From positions 3,424,001 to 3,488,000 of the forward strand of contig CM024189.1 in the NCBI GenBank assembly GCA_013433145.1: 64,000 bases of DNA, written 5' to 3'. Below the pieces are notes generated by a model. It made no database searches. It saw nothing but the letters and a program-made list of their open reading frames with translations, and was not told the origin of the DNA. The DNA comes from Ascaris suum (lineage: Eukaryota; Nematoda; Chromadorea; Rhabditida; Ascarididae). This document shows, in pieces, positions 12,517 through 25,900 of the stretch (the stretch's first letter is position 1; the number at the start of each line of letters is the position of its first letter). A program made the position numbers and the translations under genes.

Positions 12517-15500
12517 CAGAATCCGATTCTCATCCCGAAGTTGCCCTCGAAGACAAAGACTTGAGATTTGCGGTTCTGAAGTCATGACAGATGGACTAAT
12601 TGCCTGAAGCAATGACGACTCCATGACGGGGATGTACGAACAGATTGGGGTTTTCAGAAGGAAAACACATCACAACAGATGTCAATGTTGGATAAGAGGC
12701 GGAAATAAAAGCTAGGAATTCCTTGTCTCAATTGTAAGAGGTGCACGGAAGAACGGAATATGGGATTATTTCGAGTTCACTAGCTTGCTTAAGATCAGCT
12801 AGTAACGATGGAGAAAAGATGTGGTGCACTGCAGCATGGAGAGATGTAGAAAGGAGTTAACGTTCACAGACTCATGCAGTGTCAGACAACTGCATAGTGA
12901 ACCACCTTGGAGGAGGTGACGCCGAAAACATACGCTTTAACGAAGAGAGAGGTTGAAAAGGGCCAATAATCCCTCACAGTAACGCTGTTTTTTATATTCG
13001 CTGACCGCATGTTGCTCGATTTGTACAAAACGGAATTCTTTATTCCAATTTGTATCATTGCAGACAAATGTTATTTTCAAGTTCAGCAAAGACATCAGAA
13101 GGTGCTTGGCCGTTTTCTACTTTGCATTCCGTTTAGGCAACCCTGTCATATGCAACCATCTTTTCTGCTCTGCTATGTTGGAATATTGCTACTAGCCCGC
13201 CGAGGAATTGACTCACTCAACCTGAGACTACCGGTTGCGCCAATCGATTGACGTAGGCCTGCTGAATTTACCCGGCTCATACTGTTCAACGATGCCGGCA
13301 ATATGGTGAAAGTTTTACCGATTGCGGTTAAGTTTAGGATAATGGCTTATGGTGGCAAGATGCAATATTGGCATAAGATAATGGCGAGATAATTGCTTAA
13401 GATTTGTAGGAATTAAAGATTCTTTTCTGTGGCAGCCATTCCCAAGAGCAGAAGCGTTCTCGCTTCCGAAGTGACGAGTTTTGTTGATGAGGCTTTCTGC
13501 TGTCTTCTTTTTGATGAGGTGTCTAATTACTTAGGTATGACATAGCGTAGTGAAACGCAGTTTTGAGAGAAAGGGATAATGTTGTTGAAAAATAAAATTT
13601 TCATTCGTTATGAGATCAAGGTTTCTTGTTCATGCTTCCTCAGAGCGTTATTTCAACTTATCTTCCGAGAGTGACTTTTCTCGGGTACATGCTTATTCCT
13701 ACTTCTGAGATGATGGATTTATTTGTTGGAGGATAATTAAACTACTGAACTAAATCTGTTCTGCGTTCGAAACATTTCCTGAAATCGAGTGAAGTGTGAC
13801 TGTATTGATCAAACAAGACTGTGCTGATCAAATAACTTTTAAGGGAACTTCGGTGGGGCAAAGAAAATTCGATCGGTTTTTACCGACTGCAAGCTATTGT
13901 TCGACCGGTTTTTTTCTTAATCGCAATCGAAATTTGGCTCCTACCTGATGCCTTCAGCTGGTAAAGGATCAACATTTTTGAAACGCTGTCGGCTTCAAGT
14001 GAATTTCGGTTGCGAGCTTCGATCGGCTAACCCCACTACTTCTTTCTTACCCACTCGCTCGAGGAAATGTTTTTAAAATGTTTGACGTATAGAAACCACT
14101 ATTAAAACATCATGCCAACATCGTGGTGGTATTGTGAAGTCGATTCAGATGCATCATTCTATCATACTTTTACGCTGTTTGCATCGTAAATAAGTTGAAA
14201 TACTGCTTATCATAGGAAATAAAATTTCAACAACTTCTGCGTTTTGCTCCACTCACAATTGCCCTAATCATTCACCAACGTTACTCTAATTTTTAATTCA
14301 GGAGCGGTATTCCTCAAACATAACCATCTTAAACCTCGTTGCCTTCGACAGTATGTTTCTTTACAGCTCCACTTATTTCCTGAAAAGCGGTATTCCTCAA
14401 CCATAACAGTATATTTCTTGAAGTGAACAACGCAATCGCTTTTTGCACTCAAACATAAAGCGTTTCCAGGTGAAGAGTTTAGATTAGCTCCGAGGATCAA
14501 AAGTTTAACTTTTGAATGAGCTGAGTTCAATTCTCTCACCCATCACACAAGTTCTTGTTCAAATTTACTGACAAGTTGCTGCAGTTTCGCTGTTAAGATT
14601 GAATGCTTTAACAAATGGCATAGAGCCGATCATCACAAGAATCCGATGGGCGCCGATAATAGCCCACTAGGCGAGTGGGTGATCTCAAAAGAATTATGGG
14701 AAGGGCACTGTTTGGGGCAGTTTATTGGCACTGCTTGGTCTAGACAAACAACACGAGCACTTACTTACACGTGAAACATTGCACGTGGTTGATGTTACGA
14801 ACGCAAAAGTGCTTCATCTTATGTGATTCGCTTTACGCTTCAACTAATAGCATTTGCTACTTGCGGTCGATTCGCTTTTTATGCACATCGTTGTGTGCAC
14901 CACTCGTGCACCACCTAATTGATGCTCCGATTTCAGCTTACCACCATTGCCGCTTTCTATACGCTCGTTTTGAAGCGCTACTCACCGAGCCCACTCTAAG
15001 AGCCGAGCCAAATCGTTGGCTATATCGCAGCGTCGTTGCAGTATACATCCCTCTCTTCAATCGTCAGTTCATTTCATATACGTGTGTTTTCCTACTTTCA
15101 TTATAACCATCAAATCAATCCCAATCTTATGCAACCTCGAAAAAAACTGCTTTAAGCAGCCTTTACATTAGACAATGTTGAAAGCTTTATCCAAGTGCAA
15201 ATTTTTTTACCGTTTTGTTTCTTTGTGATCACCTCGGTGAGGGATTTTTCCAACGACGTGCTAGCCAATAACGACTGAAGAAGTGATTCAAACTTTATTT
15301 CTTAATGATTTATCTCTGGGCATTAAGAGCATAGAAAGTTTCATTGAATGCGAACAGTAGAGCGAAGAGGAAGAAGGAGGAGGAGAAGAGGGTCAACAGT
15401 GGCCGGTCCCACAAAACACCTAAAAGAGTAGCTTTGGAGCAAGCACAGTATCAATCGTGAACTGTTTTGGCATAATCCACCCTACTTCGTGCATCCATTC

Positions 15501-16708
15501 GTTTTTCAAAAGTTTTGTGTTTAAGCAAGGAAGCTTCTCCTTGCAATAAATGATAATATTGTAAATTTAAAAGTTTAGCTGTCGAGCTCGGGAATTTGGA
15601 ACAAAGGTGAGGGAGTGAAGAAAGTGGCTAGGCGTTTCGACCTATTTGACAGAAGTGGCCAGCATGAGACCTTTCCATGATGCTTTGGAAATCGTTTGGA
15701 AAGCGAAAATCAGTCCACTTTTAGTGTGTAAAACTGTGAAAGTTCTATTCAAATATTTGTATGTCTCCATTGTTTTCAGCGAAATTCTTTCCAAAATTTT
15801 CATAAACGCCTTAAACTTTTCTCATTATGTTTGAAAAAAAATTTGAGACAATTTACTTCTATATCTAATTCATATTTATGCAAATAAAAGCGATGAGAGG
15901 TTAGAAAAAAATTCATTTCTGAAAAGCGCTAAGTAGAATTAGCCGAATTGAATAGTTTAGGTGGATAGCGAATTTTGGCAAGAGAGAAATCATTCGGCTA
16001 AAATACCGATAATTTTTTTTTTCTGATAGCATACCAGATCCTTTAGGTCGTTAATAGAATTTACTGAAGAAAGTGAATTGTGTAAAGTGCTAGTTTCCTA
16101 AAGAACAGAATGGTTTCAGTCGTCTGTGGTGTTTTGCAACGATCAATACGTGCTGATTATTTAGCGGAAGTAGAAGATTTACGAAGTGAGAAAAAAATTA
16201 GGGCTCAAAGTTGTGCAATTTCTAAATTATTACTTCCGCTTTCTTCTCTCAACATTAGACGTTGTCAATAGGCGTAGAAAAAAGAGCTGAAAATAATAGG
16301 TTATATGGTTGCAATCCAACAACAATTTTAGTCTTGCTATATCTGATGTGATAGTGAGACAAATTTGATGGAACGTTGGCTAATACAGGTGAGGAAAGAA
16401 ATTTTTCGCTTGAAATGGATTCGATTGACCCGGATCATCAGCAAAACGAACATCTGCCAACCACCGTTTTATTGTTGGCGTAGTTGTTTCTTTCACGATT
16501 ATTTTTAGAACCGGTTGGTTTAATCGATGAAAATGTTAAAGGTTACATCGCGTTAGCATTGGTCCTTTCTTCCTCAATCCTTCATTTTGTGCTCTTCGAT
16601 GCACTCGAAATAAATTAGACTGCCTTAGAAGCGAAAGCAGATGTCGCAATGATGAGTTATCTCTTCTTATCTGAATGTTCTTCAGCCCATCTTAGTCTTC
16701 GCCTATAA
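12517..16708. other. No supported gene; small local duplication
   Basis: I see no exon chain. A local duplication lies at about 14299-14424, where GCGGTATTCCTCAA occurs twice roughly 90 bp apart, each followed by a CAGTAT-TTTCTT block. The 111-codon frame at 14771-15106 lacks domain or splice support. Confidence 0.45.
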
Positions 16709-16845
16709 TACACATCTGTCTGTCTGTGTGACAATTGGGTGCGTGTCTGTCAGTGCCATAGTTGTGCGCATGTCTCTCCATGTGATAATTTTGTGCGCAC
16801 ATGTCCGTCTGTCTGATGATTGTGTGCCTATCTGTCCGTTATGCA
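16709..16845 (+). repeat. Degenerate minisatellite, GT/CTGTC-rich
   Basis: About four imperfect units of roughly 27-36 bp, each with a (T)CTGTC/CCGTC-type block followed by TGTGxxAATTxTGTGCGC-like sequence. Unit boundaries drift, so it is an old tandem array. The short + strand frame here is a by-product. Confidence 0.55.
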
Positions 16846-19559
16846 TGTATGCGATATTCCATTTTGGTGGGTTTCCAAAAGCTGCTGCTATTCGTTATGT
16901 CAGCTTCCAACTTTCATTAAGTTGATTCGTTCACTTCATTTACGATCGTCGGAAAATTGAACCTTCAAAACTGTTTTTTTTTGTTGAGGGGGGGGGGGGG
17001 TGGGGAGAATGGATCAGAAACCAAATCGTCGCAATCGTTCCACATGCTCCAGACTTTCCACACTTTCCACACATGCTCGATACCTTTACTCATCTTCACC
17101 TTGAAAATGCCCTTCCGAGAAGCATAAAATTTAAAACTTCAGCCAAGTTTCGGATCGTCGCAACAAATTCTCGGTTATTTGCCAGAATTACACCTGCTGA
17201 GGTTTTCATCAATTTAACCGCCTTCCGTATTGAAAATTGCTAAAAACAATCAAAATTGGTAGATTATACGATTTAGGAATTCGAAAATATGAAGTTTATT
17301 TAAAAGAATTAAGTTTGCAAATTTCCATATTCGTATTAGAGGAAATTCGAAAATTTTGCGAAAATACGCAAAATGTCAGTGAGACCTTGATTCGTGAATG
17401 GAACCTCGTCGATCATCGCCTCAGAATTCGTTCAAAACGTCAGAATTGACGCCCAGTCGAGTAAAGAATCTGATGCACATCAATCGTTTTTACGTTACTC
17501 TTTTAAATGGACGTTTAACTTGTCTTTAATGAACCTACCGCTGCAATCACTCTGTCGTTGCTTTGTTCCCACAAAAAATGCCTCTCTTGCGTACATTTCT
17601 GCAGATGATTATGGATTGCAATCATTCAAAATTGAAGTTCCTTTAAACATCCTCCATTAAAACGCATCGATCAATCCAGAAATTGCATAAGTATGGCGCA
17701 TTTAGATGTTGTTAAATCAGGCGCTAAAACTATTTTTGTATTCGGTGCACGCCCCACTGATGAACGATTTTGCAAACTGCATTAGAAATATAGCATTGCA
17801 ACATGCATCATAGTGAAGATATTTTCAAGGAAACCTCTAACATAGGCACTGTGATGCGTGTATGTGTGTTCCACAGCTTTTTAATTACATAATAAGAGCG
17901 CAACTGGTGACGAATAGTATGAAGGCAGTGACCTCTTCTTTCACAATTTTCGAGCTTGCCCTTCAGAGGTTGACCATTGTCCATCGCGTTTGTTTTATAG
18001 TCATGTGATCACAATAACTTTCCATCATCTATGCAGAGCATTCAAAGAATGCTCAGTTTGGATATGTCTAATGAAGATTTTTTGTATAGAAAGGTGTACC
18101 TTATACACTGATTGCTGCAAATAATGGTATGTTTTTTTAGCGCAGACTCACGCGAAACACAGTGATGATTTATTGTTGTCTTTATGGCTTGCGCTGATTA
18201 CGGAAACAGTGAAGCCTCAAGGTCACGCCCTTGATTACAAGTTAGAAAACTGAAAGGGACCATCACATCAGCGTGTACTGTAAAGGCCCTCTTACATCTG
18301 AGAATGCGTTGCGGTGGAAATGCTCAACATTTCGATCGGCACTTAGATCGTTTTCGTTGGCATCATTCCATGACGAAGTAGCATCTTTTGAAATGCCAGT
18401 ACTCTGGTCTCCCATGTTACTTTCAAAAGAAAAGAATTTTTCGTCGCTACATAATCAGCCAATACTGAGTGAAAATCGACTACGAGTTTGAAAGAAAAAA
18501 TATGGAACTATGTGACCAGGAATATTCAATCGCGGCTATGTGTGAAAAAAATTGGACACAGAGGGAGGGTAAGAGAAGGTAGCACAATGTGGAGAGAACG
18601 GCATACGGTTGAATGGCTATAATGCTTCATGCACTTGTTTTCGACGCATTTCCTGGGACGCCTATTTCGAGTGGCACTATGTTAGGAATGTCTTATGCGA
18701 TCTTCGCCTTCGCAACCAACATATTGCTATTTGCTGAGGGCAAATGCGCACGCAGAAGAGACGATTGCTGCTCATCGTCATTTTTTTAAACACAGACTTG
18801 TCTTTTTCTTTTTCAAATTTCAGTGAAGCCTAGTATTACGAGAGCATAGAATTATAAACGATCGGGAAATTACACAAAGCTATCACCACAAAAAATGTAG
18901 TCAGCGTAATTAATTAGATCTGCTTGCGTTAAAAAGTCGGTGACGAGGTAAAAAATACATGTAATAAAATATAAAACAGAATTAATCTTTTAAAATTACA
19001 ACTTATTCCAAATTGCTAGGTACAATGTTTTGAGGTTTTCAAGAAAACAACCTCCTTGACCTATATGGCTTTAAAAGAGATACTGAGAGGCTATTTCAAG
19101 ATTTAGCAAACAAATTTAGAAAACTCTCCGAGTCTCGCAGATTAATTTCCAGAAATTCCTGTTGGAATTTGTTGGATTTTTTTTAGTGGCTTTCTTCGAA
19201 ACAGAAAAATAGTCGAATTTTCTGCTTGTAATCGTTTTATCCGGTTTCGCGTTGCAACAATGCGAAAAAATGGGCTTCTCGCGCTTAACCCGTCTTTTCC
19301 CCATATGAGTATTGGAAATAAGGATGCCATCATTTAAAATGCATTCATAAGCGCTTTGCAGTTCCGAAAGAGCATGACTTTTTGTGGAAGCCAGTCGCCA
19401 AAGGTAACATGAATATGGAGCGCATCCCCACAAATATATTTGGCACTTTCACATGACGGGTTACTGAACACCGTCTAAATAAATGTGCGAATACTTTTAT
19501 GCAAGCAAAAATTTGGCTGGTGGGACGGTGTAAAGTTCCTTTCTGGCGCTCTGTAGTTA
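16846..19559. other. No supported gene; contains a poly-G tract
   Basis: Includes a run of 13 G at 16988-17000. Frames at 17237-17660 (+) are 70-88 codons, overlap each other in different frames and show no domain. Confidence 0.45.
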
Positions 19560-19968
19560 ATTTGTCCCTCAAGGACACGCAAATACCTTCTTTTCCGAAG
19601 CTCGACCAGATGCTGTATAATCGGGCACCAAAAGTAAAGATTTTTATTAAGCATTTAGAAATCACCTACAGTTAGGTGGAGGACGTAACACGACGCACGG
19701 AGATGTCGTTCTGACAGAACCGTGGCACGAATAGTGCCACCTCCCCCGCCAACAAGCACCCGGCACCCCTCGCGTCCGACTGCGAAACGGCCCGGTTCGA
19801 ATCGACCCTCGCAAGGTGCATCCCTGGAAAAACTAGAAGTACACTGATGTCCTGTAAGCAGACACGCTCTCCTTTTATACGTATCGACATTTGCCTCATG
19901 GCATCTGCAGAGGGTTTCATCTATCCCATGATCACTAGATCTGCACAAGAACAGTTAGTTGATCTGCA
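19560..19968 (-). mobile_element. Degenerate LTR-like dispersed repeat, copy 2
   Basis: Second copy of the element at 4240-4676, same orientation. On the minus strand it has TATAAAAGG (plus 19871-19879), a GC-rich middle, and AATAAA (plus TTTATT, 19643-19648) about 230 bp downstream, the order of promoter and poly(A) signal in an LTR. No coding region for gag or pol was found between or beside the two copies, which are 15 kb apart. They are best read as two independent solo LTRs, not as one element. Confidence 0.6.
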
Positions 19969-22900
19969 ATTACTGATTACTCCTTACACTGGAACAGCTT
20001 CGAAGAATTGAATTAATCGATGACTGCTGAAGCTATCCTTGCTTTTGTGCATTGTTTCAATAGGTAATAGAAGAGCATAAATATTTTCCTTTTGGTGGTA
20101 TATTTGCCGAAAAATGCTTTGTTGCTGATAAAAACGATTGCTACTAAAATGTAGCACGTAACTAAATTTGTTATGTTCATTTTTTTCCCCGATAATTAAC
20201 GCTGGCACCGTTAAATTAAATTTATAGTGTTGTCGTTTGATTGTTATGAAATTTATTATTTCTACGAGCAATGTTTTATTGGATACATTGTGCCAAACTT
20301 AACTCGTAAATACTTTTACGAACCTTCTTTTTACGCAGAAAACTGAACTTCACGATTATTTTTTCTTTGCTTCGTTGAATGTTTGTCGAATAAGCTAATC
20401 AACGCCGAAGCGTTTCAGTTTCTTCGTATTTAATCTGTGCTACGGTATGATTATTAAGAGAAGATCATTTGTTGCAGTGACGAATAGTTACTCAGTTTTT
20501 TATGTCATCTTCAATCTATTCGAAAACCACAAAAAAAAATTCGATTAAGAAACACTAACAAACAAGCGAAATTTTGTCTATACAATAGCGCTTTTTCTTT
20601 TAAACTTTTTAAGAGGGTGTAGATAGTTGGATTAGCAATTTGAAGGAGATAATATGCAAAAATGGGGAGATATGACGTCATTTCCACAAATATGCGCAAT
20701 TAGTGAAGCGTAAAGCCATAACGATTTACATTATCGCTAGGACAATATTCATCGATTATTCTACTCTTTAAAAGAACACGACAAGATTTATGAAGCGAGT
20801 TGCAAATGTTGTGATCAACGTGCATAGGATCGATCCGTTAGCGAGAGTCTAATTCACATCGGTGGTCAACGAGACAAGTATCCGTAACATTGCACGCAAA
20901 TCGACAACTCGCCTGCGGGCAGCATTGCGCATTTTCATCGCCCATTGTGGTGAGTCGCCATTTGGCATTTGCGCACAGCATAGCGCGCGGGACGCAAGCG
21001 AGCGAGCGTTACATCGATTGCAATATTTGCTGCGTAAGATTCGAACACGATGGTTATACTTACAATACAATTCGACGACTATTTTCAGCTTAAATTTGCA
21101 TTTTTTCCTCGGATGGCGCTTATGGCATGTTGCTACTTGACCTTAGTCACCGTCAATACTCGTGTGGAGTTGTCGTGCTGCCCTACGAGCTTCTTTGATC
21201 ATTGTTAGAGTTGCTACTATGGATGGCACGTTGTACCCACGTGACGCATCTACTGAAGTTGTAATTAGTCGTTTGCCTTTGTTAAACAATTTTCATGTAG
21301 TCAAATCCGCACAAGTTCTCCTCTGTTTGTGCATAAGTTTATTCGTTGGTCACAGCAAGAACGATGTCAATCCAATGCACTGAACGTTGTTATTTACAGT
21401 GGAAAAATGGTCGTTTAGAACGTGAAAATGGCGACTAACACCTTTGTTTGTCAAATCGTTTGAATTCTTCATCGCTATCTGATTGATTATTCATCGTCAG
21501 CACAAACGTTTGATAAAACGACAGAGGCTTCCAAATTTCTTCGTCGAGAAATTCGACGATTCTGCTGTTTGTTTGGAAAATGGATGTCTATATTACAATA
21601 ACGAAGATGAACCGTCTTCATATTTTCCTGGAATATATACGGAACACCACCACCACCTCCTCGATTTGAGGTAGCAAACTACCGACCAATTACTACCACT
21701 CACACCCCACCTCAGCTATCGTCTAGCAATGTAGTTTGCAGCTAAGGCTTTCCCACCAGAAAAAAAAGCGATACGACGGGTTGGTGCTGAAATTGCAGTT
21801 AGAGAAGCAGAGAATGCTCTCTCATCACGGAGCGTTGTCACTAACAATTAGATGAAAGCTCGAAATTGATTTAGATACAGCACTCTGTCCTTCGTAGGCG
21901 TTTAACAGGTCGGTAGTTTTAGTGCCCCGAAGTTGCAAAGGTGGTAATGGTGCCGTTTTTTGTGAAGAGACAAAACAATTTTTGTAGAACACTTTACTTA
22001 AAAAAGCTGCACACTGTATACTGTTTTCATATAATGATGTTAGAGGCCGTCATTCTTTCACTGCACATTAAGACGAGAGTATTTCTTCACTTCTGCGGCT
22101 GCTGTTCAAACCTGTTTCTCATTTCATTCTCTTTCCGAGAGCCGACCCCCAGACGGAGAAGTACCACTTCTTAATTGATGGCTGCTACATACTGTTGGGT
22201 GAGTTGACGGTGTCGAATGGTTTTCTGAGGCGATATCGGCGTATACTGTGGAAGACATGAGCGGCGATTTATTGCAGTCTTTTGAACGGTACGCGAGAAG
22301 AGCACAAATTGAAGATATGTCACTTAGGCGATGACATATCTCTGAGGGGAACTGCGCCTGTCGGCCAACATATTGATTCGTCATACCCACTAGTTATTGC
22401 TTGCTGGTAGAGTCTAGCTCTCCATGGAGAAGTTGTATTGACTCGGCATCGTTACGTTCAAGACACTCGAGAAACACAGAAATAGTCACCTTCGCTGAGC
22501 GAGGGGGAGGGGAGGGAGAATGGCCTCGACACAGCCGCAGAGGTGTTATCATTTTGGGCGGGCGTGGCTACTGCAATGAGGCTGATTGCGTCACATCTTC
22601 AAGCTCCACAGCAGCCACCTTCCCGGTACCATGCTTGGTTTGAGCTCCTTGTCTCATATTGTCACCTTAGCGTTATCAGCTCACGGACGAGCACCAAGGC
22701 ATACGGCGTCTGGCAAAATTTTTGCTCCTATGCGAGTTTGTGATGGACATGCGCAGTCACTAGTCCACAGATTGCTTCGTTGCGTAGTGAAGAGGGGCAC
22801 CATGATATTTGAGCATAAAAAGGCTGTCGATCTAAAAGTGTAGGTATTGGGTGTAGAAAGTGTAGAAAGAAAATGTAGAAAAGTGTAAAAAGATATTGGG

Positions 22901-25900
22901 TGTATTAAACAGCGGAAACGTTCAGTCGCGAGAGCATAGTTTAGCTTTCTGAATTTAAAAAATAGTATGCGGCGTCATTCCCAGCGACAAGATGACACCA
23001 TTTAAAGAGTTCGATTCATGAGAGAAGCACTTGAGGGTGAGTGTGTGCTGCAATTTCTGTAAGTGCTGAAATTTTGTCATATTGGCTCGATCGCAGTAGT
23101 ATGTATGCAGTGCTATCAACATCTACAAAATGAACTGGTGCGCCACAGTCTAGTCTTTGCAACCTTCCGGCAGACTTTTGGATATCATTTCCCCGCATCA
23201 TTTCCCTACCTGCAGTGAGGCGAGCATCTTGCGATACTATCGAGAGCACCTTGCTGTTTATAAGGGCTCCTTCTTCGACTCAAACTCATTTTGGCACTTT
23301 GATTTTATGAATGTTTTCACGGATTACGATTATTATGCACAAGTATGGCCAGCCTATTGGCATTCCAATCCATTGCACTTTCCACTTGAATGGTCCACGT
23401 GCGGACATCCTTCGCATCCCCTTCGTAATCAGAAGTACCCGGTAATAGCTGCCTCTCTAAACCGACACAGATTTCGCACGCCGTGTTTAACGACAAAGGA
23501 AGCGAGCATCAGCGAGTGATGGCAACGTTTGTTGTGATTCATAATAAGCCTGCGGCGGATTAGCACGAACATAAGGCGCCTCACTGCGAGCGGTGTGTCT
23601 GGTTGCGTGCAACTTAGTGATCCTATTTGCTGCGATATATGCGCCCAAAGAAGAAAAAAATACCTTATCTGGTGTCTTTTTAGATGAGTTGACTGGTGAA
23701 TGATTCGTGAATAAATTGCTCGCTAAGGGCTGAAGGAAAAAACCAGCAACGCTAAGGAAACGGCATGAAGAGCGTTGCGTTTGATTTGTGGCTCGCGTTT
23801 ACAAACAAATGCTCGCGAAGGCAGACCATGTTGAGGGTAGCTCTGTGCGGATATATTAGGCTCAGTACGTAAAGCGGCAACTATTTTGCTGAAGAATGCA
23901 TTTCATTTCATCCACAAAATTTTGCCCCTGTCCTCTCTCCCCGCAAAAAAACGGAAGCATCCTCGCCTACAGCACAGTAAGAGTTGTGCCTTTAGGGAGC
24001 CAGGGAGGAGGGGAGAGGGACTTGATCGCATCCTTTTGCTCATGCTGCGCTTAGCTTGCTGCTTCTAGACTATGAAGTATGAAAAGGAGTTCCCATGGAT
24101 CGGACTTGTAATATTTGTAACTTACCTTTCGCTGCCATTGTTTTTTTTTTTTTTTTTTTTTGCTCCACTCTCGTCCACTCTTTACCGAAACTCACAAGTT
24201 TTGCTTCGTTCTTCCTTCTATTATTTCATCTGATACAGTTTCACCCATCTTGGAATATGTATCCGTCAGCGCTTATATGCTCATTCGGCTGAAGACTGGA
24301 CGTCGACCCATCTAGCATTTTATCTGCAGCTTAGCACAAGATGTGCTATCTTTACCTTCTACCAAAATAAGCTGCAGTTGACCAAGTGCTCCATTTACGT
24401 TAATCTGATATGCGGGTGTTGTAAATTATGGATGTCCAACATTTGGCTTCATTCGTTCTGCCTATGGACTGATCTCATGAACTCGAGATGTTGTGAGCGT
24501 AGAGTGCGTCATCCATATTGGCAGCTGCGCAGCAGTATCATTGCTAGATTCATGGGAGGGTACTCATTACACAAGGATTTCAGTATTCCGTTGTATTTCC
24601 CACTCATGCGCTTCTGCAGATTTGCTTTCGCCAAGCGCATTGTGACAATGTTTTATGTGCATGCATTTGTGTCTTTCTGTCTGTTCAGTTGTTTCACATC
24701 AAGAACAACCGAAGTTAAAGCTCTGAATTTGTAGTGCACACCGCAAGCTGTTCTCCTATATAAACACACAAATTCATCGATCAACTTCAAGAGGAATTCT
24801 AGGCAATTGAAAATCTCCAAAACTTCCGTATATTCACAGCAAGCTGGAATTTTATTTTGCACTGTCAGGTTATATAAAACGATTCATTTGCGCGCATTTC
24901 TGTATGAGCAGTTGAATAATGAGGATACATACGCATTACTGGGGACATTCCTATATGCGCTGGTGCCATGTTTCATTTTTTGAGGGGGGGGGGGGGAGGG
25001 TGGAGATAGGGGAAGGGAGAAAGGAGCACTTCATGCAGCTGACTGATCTGATGAATGGAATATCAAGATGCATATCACGTCTGCTACTTTGGCATACTTC
25101 TCAACGTTTTTTGTGGGGATAGGGGAGAGTGTGTTGGCTAAAAAGGGCAATAAGTGGGAAAGTTAAAAGTTAAGGCATCTCAGAACTAAATTTTTGTGCT
25201 TTTGTCTTTGGTAAATGTCTCACGAGAAATCTATCTATGATAATGATTAATTGGAAATGATTTACTTATTAAGGCGTCGTTTTACTCAAAAGAGTTTTTC
25301 AATTAAATTTCTATGAAGTAAATTTTCTTTTTTTTTTTCTTCGTACGATGAGAATAGAATATTGAAAGCAGTTTCTGCCGAAAAAAAGCTCGTTTAACCG
25401 CAACAAAAAAAAATCGATTCTGAAAAAAAGTTTTTCTTTCTAAATTATTTTAATCGCAACGCTATCGTTTCGTCGCATTAAAGTTTGAGTGTATATATGA
25501 GTCTAGTGAGCATTCATTTGCATCCATTGATATGCTCGCTTACTTTCATTGTCTCGTTGAGTATGCAGTAAAGAAGTAACTCACAACGGTATAATACTTG
25601 CTATAAATTGGTTTGAATTATATGAGTGTCGATACTGTTGAATTAACGATTTGAAAACGCTTTCCAACAGTAAAATATTTCGTCCTTATTGAATACTGTA
25701 GAAACACTCATGAAAAAACTTTCTTTTGATGTGATCTTAATGCAACGTCTTTTTCGTTCACTTTAAACGAGCGCTCAAATTCAGCACAAATCTGTAATTC
25801 GATTGTTTATTTTTAAATAATTTTTACTGTGGAGACGTTTATTGTTGGCATGTTTATTGCATACGCCACAGAGCAATTCCAACTTGGCGCTGAGCAGCAT

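Noticed and set aside
19780..19810. tRNA B-box-like GGTTCGAATCG
   Set aside because: No A box, acceptor stem or anticodon arm at proper spacing; it is inside the LTR-like repeat and not conserved in the other copy.
20886..21061. Possible RING-finger fragment (D-C-N-I-C-C)
   Set aside because: Only one C-x-x-C pair is present, no following Cys/His pattern, and a GTAAGA donor interrupts it; a second frame reads equally well.
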